A DNA stretch of 64,000 nucleotides from Heyndrickxia sporothermodurans. GTDB lineage: Bacteria; Bacillota; Bacilli; Bacillales; Bacillaceae_C. Within the stretch, counting starts at the first letter, position 1. Each line of letters begins with the position of its first letter. The stretch lies in the NCBI GenBank assembly GCA_018333075.1, contig BORH01000004.1, positions 124,001 to 188,000 of the forward strand, read 5' to 3'. Under the pieces are notes generated by a model. It saw only the letters and a list, made by a program, of their open reading frames with translations. It was not told the origin of the DNA and ran no database searches. Shown here in pieces: positions 54,879 through 64,000 of this stretch. A program made the translations under genes and the position numbers.

Positions 54879-56462
54879 ATGAACGTGATAAAAAGTAATC
54901 TTAAGCATAACTCAGATTTTCATCAAGCAAAATGGAATGAGCCAATCATTTTTGAATTGCATCAGCAGGGAGAAAAGGGAGTTGAGGTTCCACCTGTTGA
55001 TGTAGAGATTAAAGAAGTAGTAGGGGATGGAATTTCTGATTTACCACAATCGATGAAGCGAAAAGAGAGGGTTGCTCTTCCAGAAATTGGCCAAGCAAGG
55101 GTTTTACGTCATTATCTTCGACTTTCTCAAGAAACTCTTGGCTCGGATTTTAATGTTGAAATTGGTCAAGGTACTTGTACGATGAAATACATTCCGAAAA
55201 TCAATGAATTATTAATTCGCGATCCGAAAATGACCGATCTACACCCACTACAGGATGAGTCAACAGTACAAGGGATGCTTGAAATTTTCTATAAGCTGGA
55301 TTTATGTATGCGTGAAATTTCAGGAATGGATTGTTTTTCTTTTCAACCAAGCGGTGGGACGCAGGCGTTATTTACAATGGCTTCTATTGTTAGGAAATAT
55401 CATGAAGAACGAGGAGAAGGAGCTCAGCGTGACGAGATTATTACAACGATTTTCTCCCATCCGTCTCAAGCAGCTACTGCTGCTGTAAAAGGGTATAAAA
55501 TTATTACGCTGCATCCAGATGAAAATGGATTTCCAGATATCGAAAAGCTAAAAGCGGTTGTTTCTAATCGAACTGCAGGTTTTGTTGTGGCTAATCCTGA
55601 GGATACTGGCATTTTTAATGGAAAAATTAAAGAATTTACGAAAATTATTCATGATGCAGGCGGGCTTTGCTATTATGACCAAGCAAATGCTAATGGTTTA
55701 TTAGGCATTACACGCGCGAGGGAAGCAGGCTTTGATATGTGCTTCTTTAATCTACATAAAACCTTTGCTGCTCCACATATGTGTGGCGGACCAGCAACAG
55801 GTGCACTTGGTGTAATCGAAGCATTGAAGGAATTTTTGCCAGCACCTATCGTAGAATTCAAGGATCAAAAATACTGCTTAAATGCTGACTTAAAACATTC
55901 AATTGGCAAGGTGCGTGCTTTCCATGGAGTAGCACAAACCGTTGTGCGTGCTTATGCATGGATTCGTGCATTAGGGCCAGAAGGATTAAAGGAAGTCGCA
56001 AAAACTGCCGTTCTTAATAATAATTATATGTATCATAAAGTTCTCGGTATAAAAGGGGCTAGTGCACCATATGTTAAAGGACATCGACTAGAGCAGGTTC
56101 GCTATAGCTGGGAACAGCTAACACAAGAAACAGGTGTCACTACAGAGGATGTTCAAAGAAGAATGACAGACTTTGGGCTTCATTATTGGACTAGTCATCA
56201 TCCATATATTGTGAAACAACCGTTTACACTTGAGCCAACAGAATCGTATTCAAAGCGGGATTTAGATGAATACATCTCTGCTTTAACACAAATTTCTCAT
56301 GAGGCATACGAAAATCCTAGTATCGTACAAGATGCACCTAAACAAAGTACAATTCATAAGCTTGACGAGCAGGATTTTCTTGATCAACCAGAGAAATGGT
56401 GTATTACATGGAGATCTTATCAGAAAAAGGTTGTTAATCGACAAACACCTGTAGGGAAATAA
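54879..56462 (+). CDS. Divergent GcvPB-like PLP enzyme subunit
   Basis: 527 residues, homologous to subunit 2 of glycine decarboxylase. The PLP lysine motif FNLHKTFAAPH is retained, as are GTCTMKYIPKINE and LHPLQDESTVQGMLE. The glycine-rich loop usually written PHGGGGPGSGP reads PHMCGGPATGA, the QPAAGAHGE segment reads QPSGGTQAL, and SAHGTNPASA reads FSHPSQAATA. It is therefore catalytic but changed around the substrate and lipoyl-arm site. It likely pairs with the preceding subunit. A decarboxylase or aldolase acting on an amino acid made from the imported glycan is one possibility. Confidence 0.82.
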   Translation: MNVIKSNLKHNSDFHQAKWNEPIIFELHQQGEKGVEVPPVDVEIKEVVGDGISDLPQSMKRKERVALPEIGQARVLRHYLRLSQETLGSDFNVEIGQGTCTMKYIPKINELLIRDPKMTDLHPLQDESTVQGMLEIFYKLDLCMREISGMDCFSFQPSGGTQALFTMASIVRKYHEERGEGAQRDEIITTIFSHPSQAATAAVKGYKIITLHPDENGFPDIEKLKAVVSNRTAGFVVANPEDTGIFNGKIKEFTKIIHDAGGLCYYDQANANGLLGITRAREAGFDMCFFNLHKTFAAPHMCGGPATGALGVIEALKEFLPAPIVEFKDQKYCLNADLKHSIGKVRAFHGVAQTVVRAYAWIRALGPEGLKEVAKTAVLNNNYMYHKVLGIKGASAPYVKGHRLEQVRYSWEQLTQETGVTTEDVQRRMTDFGLHYWTSHHPYIVKQPFTLEPTESYSKRDLDEYISALTQISHEAYENPSIVQDAPKQSTIHKLDEQDFLDQPEKWCITWRSYQKKVVNRQTPVGK

Positions 56463-56486
56463 AATCATCAAGAATGAGGTGAATAA

Positions 56487-59576
<3,090 letters not shown>

Positions 59577-59627
59577 ACTGAAGAGGGCTATCTGAAAAGT
59601 GTCTACCCTGAAAATACAATTATGTAG

Positions 59628-59894
59628 GATTGGTATGTGATCAATGTAAAAGAAACCATTGATGGATATCTTTCGTTTGATTCTGGTAAGGAAGTGGATG
59701 GGGTAATTTCCCTCTTTCAAAAAGGAAAACGAATTGCTACTTCCAATTACTATGGTTCTGGGCAATCTGAAGTCATGCATGTTCGTTTGAAAAAAGGAAA
59801 ATATTACGTAAAGGTAAGAGATGTGTATGGTAACCCAACAATCAAGCCGTATACATTAACTCTATCAAAAAATAGTGTATTTTTAAGTACCTAG
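59628..59894 (+). pseudogene. Fragment of a PPC-type secreted protein domain
   Basis: About 88 codons open with DWYVINVKETIDGYLSF and continue YYVKVRDVYGNPTIKPYTL, the pattern of a bacterial pre-peptidase C-terminal (PPC) domain, normally the tail of a secreted protease. An in-frame TAG (59625-59627) cuts it from anything upstream, and there is no signal peptide or ribosome site. It is likely the remaining end of a lost extracellular enzyme gene. Confidence 0.6.
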
Positions 59895-59916
59895 CAGAAG
59901 GCTAGGTACTTTTTTA
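59887..59916 (+). terminator. Intrinsic terminator
   Basis: GTACCTAGC (59887-59895) and GCTAGGTAC (59901-59909), followed by seven T residues. The stop codon of the PPC fragment lies in the stem. The IS200 element begins just downstream. Confidence 0.88.
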
Positions 59917-59929
59917 TTATGGTTTAGAA

Positions 59930-60652
59930 AACCCCTGGCTATGCCGGGGGTTCCAGAGAGCTTATAGCGTGGTATGAAAAAAAACCTCACATCGTGGTAG
60001 GATAAAGTTGGTTTCCCGACCACTTCATCTCACCATGGAAGGAGGTATGCCCTGTGAAGGACATGAATAGTTTAGCACACACAACATGGAATTGTAAGTA
60101 TCATGTAGTATTTGCCCCAAAGTACAGAAGGCAGATTATTTATGGAAAATATAAAAAGAGTATTGGGCAAATCATACGGGATTTATGTGAACGGAAAGGT
60201 GTAACAATTCATGAAGCAAATGCCTGTCCAGATCACATTCATATGTTAGTCAGTATTCCACCCAAATTAAGTGTATCTCAATTCATGGGTTATTTAAAAG
60301 GAAAAAGTAGTCTCATGATATTTGATCGACATGCCAATTTAAAGTATCGATACGGAAATCGGAAATTCTGGTGTAGGGGCTTCTACGTTGATACAGTGGG
60401 CAGAAATAAGAAACAAATACAAGAATACATTAGAAATCAGCTAAAAGAAGACTATATGGGTGATCAATTAACATTATTCGAAGAATATGACCCATTTACA
60501 GGAGAGAAAAATAAGAAGAATTAAAGAAATTCTTTAGAATTAGTGAGTGAATGTGGTGCAGGCGGGAAACCCCCTCAGTGGGCCTTTTAGGCCAAGGCCG
60601 GTAACAGAGGCTTTCAGCCGCAGAGCAAACCACCAGTTCACACTGGTGGTTT
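59930..60652 (+). mobile_element. IS200-type insertion sequence
   Basis: Left-end hairpin AACCCCTGGCTATGCCGGGGGTT (written here as arms AACCCCTGGC and GCCGGGGGTT, 59930-59952), a single Y1 transposase gene, and a right-end hairpin AAACCACCAGT / ACTGGTGGTTT (60627-60652). The left hairpin is almost that of classical IS200. No tnpB is present and the transposase is intact. Exact ends cannot be set, since such elements make no target duplication. Confidence 0.85.
60054..60524 (+). CDS. tnpA: IS200-type Y1 transposase TnpA
   Basis: 156 residues. The HUH motif is DHIHMLVSIPP (His 61 and 63), and the catalytic Tyr is in KKQIQEYIRNQ (Tyr 125). TnpA cuts and joins single-stranded DNA at the subterminal hairpins. 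The GTG start follows GGAAGGAGG. Length and motifs are complete, so it is probably active. Confidence 0.93.
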   Translation: MKDMNSLAHTTWNCKYHVVFAPKYRRQIIYGKYKKSIGQIIRDLCERKGVTIHEANACPDHIHMLVSIPPKLSVSQFMGYLKGKSSLMIFDRHANLKYRYGNRKFWCRGFYVDTVGRNKKQIQEYIRNQLKEDYMGDQLTLFEEYDPFTGEKNKKN

Positions 60653-61014
60653 TGATTGCATAAAAAAATATAAAATCTTCGCTCTGTGTTAACTTTTAAA
60701 CAGAAGTTTATGTCTAGTGCACCTCAGGAGTTATCGCAATGATATAAGTCAACATCGATTCATCCTTAAGGAGGGGGCTTAATAGAGACACCTCCACGGA
60801 AAGTTTTACTGCTCATTTCCTTTCGTTCGAAAGTCGATGAGCATGAAGCATGCACTTTTTTTCTTCAATGTATTAGAAATATGAAAAGATAGTGACAGTA
60901 ATTTTACAATTTTAAGAATAAAAAGCATCTAATGAAAATTTGTGATAATAATCACAGAGTTCAAATAGAGCCATCGATACAATTCAATTAAACCTAAGGA
61001 AAGGAGTGGGTGTA
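60653..61014. other. Gap between IS200 and cytochrome gene
   Basis: About 360 bp with no recognisable gene. It includes an isolated AAGGAGGGGG (60769-60778) with no open frame behind it, and a small hairpin GCATG/CATGC followed by CTTTTTTT near 60840-60862. It may be remnant sequence of a deleted gene. Confidence 0.4.
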
Positions 61015-61965
61015 GTGAAAATATCAAGTATCATACTTTCATGTGGCCTAATTGTTGTATTGGCTTTTTGGGTTGGAATAAAAATCGCCGATCGAATTAT
61101 TGAAAATGGTGGTACATCCGTAACAGTCAATTCTGAGCAAATTCCAAAGGATGATAGCACTGAAAATACTTTAGCCTATAATCCACCAAACATGGAAAAT
61201 GTTCCAGATGGTCCTGATGGGAAAGCGATAAAGAGAGGCTATAAAATTATTAATGAAACGAATACGGCACTTGATGGCTATGTAGGAAATAAGCTATCGT
61301 GTTCGAGCTGTCATGCAGGTGCTGGTTTAGACCAAAATGTTTCTTCATTAGTTGGAGTAACAGCGAAATATCCTCAATACAGACCAAGAGAAGGAAAAAT
61401 CATGAGTATTGAAGATAGGGTCAATGGTTGTATGGTTCGAAGTATGGATGGGAAGCCAATCCCAGAAAATAGCGAAGATATGAGAGCGGTTGTTGCTTAT
61501 TTAAAATATATATCTGAAGGGGTTCCTATTGGTGAAAAGGATATCCCATGGCTGGGGCAAAATAAAATGAAGGATGTACCAGCACCAAATATCAAAAATG
61601 GGGATAAGTTGTATAAAACTTCTTGTATCGCCTGCCATGCAGCAGATGGTTCTGGTACTAATACAAATAGTGGACCAGCACTTTGGGGGGACAACTCATT
61701 TAATGATGGAGCGGGATTATCTCGCATTACTCAATTAGCAGGGTATATTCAAAGAAATATGCCTGCTGGTCAGGCTGGGACCTTATCGAAGCAGGAGGCT
61801 TCTGATTTAGCTGCCTTTATCCTTTCAAAGGATCGACCAGAATGGAAGGGGCATAAAACAGATTGGCCAAATGGAGATCGCCCAAATGACATAATAAATA
61901 AGGAAAAACGAGAACAAATAAAAAAAGGAACAATCAATTGGGACAAAGTGCTCAAAGAAAACTAA
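61015..61965 (+). CDS. Membrane-anchored dihaem cytochrome c, TsdA-like
   Basis: 316 residues. One N-terminal helix (ISSIILSCGLIVVLAFWVG) anchors it outside the membrane. Two haem motifs follow: CSSCH (96-100) and CIACH (204-208). The segment VNGCMVRSMDGKPIPENSE between them is typical of thiosulfate dehydrogenase TsdA-type proteins. Such enzymes oxidise thiosulfate to tetrathionate or do the reverse. GTG at 61015 is better spaced to AAAGGAG than GTG at 61006. It is monocistronic. TsdA function is inferred from sequence resemblance. Confidence 0.82.
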   Translation: MKISSIILSCGLIVVLAFWVGIKIADRIIENGGTSVTVNSEQIPKDDSTENTLAYNPPNMENVPDGPDGKAIKRGYKIINETNTALDGYVGNKLSCSSCHAGAGLDQNVSSLVGVTAKYPQYRPREGKIMSIEDRVNGCMVRSMDGKPIPENSEDMRAVVAYLKYISEGVPIGEKDIPWLGQNKMKDVPAPNIKNGDKLYKTSCIACHAADGSGTNTNSGPALWGDNSFNDGAGLSRITQLAGYIQRNMPAGQAGTLSKQEASDLAAFILSKDRPEWKGHKTDWPNGDRPNDIINKEKREQIKKGTINWDKVLKEN

Positions 61966-61976
61966 ATAATCCCCTA

Positions 61977-62009
61977 AAACTCTGCAAAACTCAACCGCAG
62001 AGTTTTTTT
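61977..62009 (+). terminator. Intrinsic terminator after the cytochrome gene
   Basis: AAACTCTGC (61977-61985) pairs with GCAGAGTTT (61997-62005), followed by further T residues. Confidence 0.9.
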
Positions 62010-62037
62010 CTATTTTTATTTCTATTCCGCATCAAAA

Positions 62038-62106
62038 TGTCCACCCTCTGTGGAAAAAACGCTCAAATGTCCATGAATGGTGCCTGACACCATTCATGGA
62101 CATTTG
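62038..62106 (+). repeat. Dispersed intergenic repeat, copy D with full palindrome
   Basis: It begins TGTCCACCCTCTGTGGAAAA. It then has a perfect 19-bp inverted repeat (62064-62082 and 62088-62106) around the five-base centre CCTGA. The inner part is GGTGCCTGACACC. This is the only copy in the window with both arms intact. Confidence 0.8.
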
Positions 62107-62345
62107 TAAAAGCACCATTAAATAATGAAACCTTTTTATATTCATTACGTAAAAGTATAGTGAGGGGTAAGAAGAGGTGTTTTATTAGAAAAATTTAAGG
62201 CTGTTGACATAATGCAGCTGTTTTTTGATTTTATATCATACGTCTTTTCTTATGAATCTTGTAATTGTACTTTGGTTAAAAGAAAAATTAAAGCCAAAGC
62301 TTGCAATATACAAATGTTGATTAAGGATTAATGGAGGCACACAAC

Positions 62346-64000
62346 ATGTATTATCTTATTTCATTATTTGCTTTAACATTAAATCCATTTATTTGGAAAG
62401 CGAATTATAAGAAAAAGTCCTTTTTATTTTTTCAAGGCTTTCGCTTAATTGTTGGAATTATTATTACTTTTATTCTTACGTATATTGGCCTTGTCGATCA
62501 TACGTGGGAAGCATTTATTAGCTACGGGCTTTTTATCGTCGGCGTCTTTTTTCTTGCTGATATTCTTTTTATCCAAGTGAAGCGTGCTGCGATTACTCCC
62601 TTTTTAGGAATTGCATTTATTGTTGCAGGTTTATATTTCACTTTTATTTATCCAATGACAATTACAAATGATAAATATGAATTTGTGAAACAAAAAGTAA
62701 CAATTGAAAAGAAGGAAGTATCAGCCATTGATGAGCAGCATATTCCTGTTGTTCCAGAGAAATATGCAAGATATCGAAGTGAAAAATTATTAGGGGAGCT
62801 TAAGCATTCCTCCTATTATGATTTAGGAGATTCAACCATTCAGAAAATTAATAATCACTTGTATTGGGTGACACCAATCGAATACACAGGCTTTTTTAAA
62901 TGGTTAAAAGGTGCAAAGGTTCCAGGCTATATTAAAATGAGTGCCGAAGATGAACGGGCGGAGGCAGAGCTTATTAAAGCAGAAATGAGCTATGTTCCTT
63001 CTGCATATTTCGGGAAGGATGTAAAAAGACATGTTCGCGGAATTCATAAGGATATGATCCTATTAGATGTTAGCTTTGAACCAGATGATAAGGATCACCC
63101 TTATTATGTTATTCCGTATGGAAAATATGAAAAGTTCCGCAATATTATTGATGTGAAAGGGATATATTTAGTTGATCCGGTTACAGGAAAAACGGAGGAT
63201 TATTCAATGAATAATCTACCAGATTTCATTGACCATGCTATTCCAACAAATGTAGCAGAGGACTGGAATGAATGGTATGGAAAATATGTTCACGGATTTT
63301 GGAATTCCCATTTTTCACAAGAGGATGTTATGGTCCCAACTAAATGGGAAGGCGTAGATGAAGTGAATGGTGTCTTTAATAAAGATCTTCAATTGCAATG
63401 GTTTACTGATTTTACCCGACCAAAATCAGGTAGTGGATCAATGGTAAGCTATTCTATTCTAAATGCAAGGACAGGAAAGTTTACTTTCTTTACTGAAGGA
63501 AATGGTTTATTAAATGGAAAATCTGCGATGAATGTTGCAGAAAAAACTTTTAGAGCAAATAAATATGAAGCAGGTACACCAATTCTCTATACCATCTATG
63601 GCCAATTTACATGGGTTGTCCCACTAATGGACTCAAACCATGTGTTTAGGGAAATGATGCTCATTAATGCTAAGGATGAAAAAGTATATAGTACCGGTGA
63701 TACGAAACGATCATTATTTGATGATTACAAGTATGCAATCGCAACAAAACTTGGAAATGATGAAACAACACCTACTGATAAAGCACTATTAAAGTCTTTA
63801 AAAGGAAGCATTACACACGTATATAAAGCAGAAACAGATCGTGGAACAGCTGTTAAGTTTATGATAAAAGGCAGCAATAAAATCTTTGTCGTTCAGTCAA
63901 ATGATTTTCCGTATTCTATTTTTATCGAAAAAGGAACATCTGTTGAATTTAGCTATATAGATACGAATGAAACAATTGCTTCAGTTAACGGTGAGTTTAA
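62346..64000 (+). CDS. Membrane protein of unknown function, cut by the window edge
   Basis: Open from the ATG at 62346 to the window end, 551 codons without stop. It begins MYYLISLFALTLNPFIW and has about four hydrophobic segments in the first 120 residues. A long soluble region follows, with YVIPYGKYEKFRNI, KGIYLVDPVTGKTEDYS and GQFTWVVPLMDSNHVFREM. GGAGG (62333-62337) is well placed. I do not recognise a characterised family, though similar Bacillus membrane proteins exist. The C-terminus is not visible. Confidence 0.82.
   Translation, partial: MYYLISLFALTLNPFIWKANYKKKSFLFFQGFRLIVGIIITFILTYIGLVDHTWEAFISYGLFIVGVFFLADILFIQVKRAAITPFLGIAFIVAGLYFTFIYPMTITNDKYEFVKQKVTIEKKEVSAIDEQHIPVVPEKYARYRSEKLLGELKHSSYYDLGDSTIQKINNHLYWVTPIEYTGFFKWLKGAKVPGYIKMSAEDERAEAELIKAEMSYVPSAYFGKDVKRHVRGIHKDMILLDVSFEPDDKDHPYYVIPYGKYEKFRNIIDVKGIYLVDPVTGKTEDYSMNNLPDFIDHAIPTNVAEDWNEWYGKYVHGFWNSHFSQEDVMVPTKWEGVDEVNGVFNKDLQLQWFTDFTRPKSGSGSMVSYSILNARTGKFTFFTEGNGLLNGKSAMNVAEKTFRANKYEAGTPILYTIYGQFTWVVPLMDSNHVFREMMLINAKDEKVYSTGDTKRSLFDDYKYAIATKLGNDETTPTDKALLKSLKGSITHVYKAETDRGTAVKFMIKGSNKIFVVQSNDFPYSIFIEKGTSVEFSYIDTNETIASVNGEF

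Noticed and set aside
60767-60860. Possible riboswitch upstream of the cytochrome
   Set aside because: G-rich and C-rich segments can pair weakly, but no known riboswitch core is visible and the cytochrome start is over 150 bp away.

Overview
The window is AT-rich chromosomal DNA from a low-G+C, endospore-forming member of the Bacillaceae. The support is strong Shine-Dalgarno sites, frequent TTG/GTG starts, TTGACA/TATAAT promoters, three Bacillus-type Zur boxes, CcpA cre sites, a Spo0E-family phosphatase, YesM/YesN-type regulation and many hairpin-plus-T terminators. The species cannot be fixed from the sequence alone. The left and right edges cut a secreted protease gene and a membrane-protein gene.

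Layout. (1) 1-4955: two tandem Vpr-like secreted S8 proteases on the minus strand. The first is only an N-terminal stub. Both have the same promoter layout with inverted TTGGGGTA boxes. (2) 5170-7648: an MFS exporter behind a transcription-attenuation leader, a small coiled-coil protein and a Spo0E-like phosphatase. (3) 7723-11498: a zinc-starvation block with a decayed NIF3-family gene, three Zur boxes, a COG0523 GTPase (ZagA/YciC type), zinc-free S14 and L33 ribosomal proteins and a ZnuA-like zinc lipoprotein. (4) 11526-16530: a glutamate-synthase-like flavoprotein, then a TetR/MMPL divergent pair. (5) 17041-19532: a two-gene unit of PLP fold-III aldolase/deaminase-like protein and aldonolactone oxidase.

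(6) 19843-34513: carbohydrate or sugar-acid catabolism. It holds an Nramp-fold transporter without the metal-site residues, an epimerase-like protein, a DapA-like aldolase, an unusual degenerate-GGDEF/HTH regulator and a Gfo/Idh dehydrogenase. A CcpA-type promoter then leads an ABC importer (binding protein plus two permeases), a GntR-solute-binding-domain fusion regulator, an MDR dehydrogenase, an acetyltransferase and a secreted propeller protein. (7) 35046-44314: a GntR/UTRA-regulated LplB/YtcP/YtcQ-type importer operon with YesL-like protein, phosphoesterase, MFS, Gfo/Idh oxidoreductase and a truncated class II aldolase. The promoter region carries several near-identical 18-bp palindromes and a perfect cre. 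(8) 44484-59576: a YesMN two-component system, an ABC importer, an (alpha/alpha)6-barrel glycosidase, an SDR, two paralogues of the glycine decarboxylase P-protein subunits and a LacZ-type GH2 enzyme. (9) 59628-64000: a gene fragment, an IS200-type insertion, a TsdA-like dihaem cytochrome and a truncated membrane protein.

The observation most likely to be new is the pairing of divergent GcvPA/GcvPB paralogues with a glycan-import and glycosidase operon, without GcvT or GcvH nearby. Next come the ribosome-controlled attenuator ahead of the MFS exporter, the metal-site-less Nramp homologue in a catabolic operon, the GntR-binding-protein fusion and the shared long-range inverted boxes at the protease promoters. 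Several dead genes and a four-copy dispersed repeat show that the region has been reshuffled.
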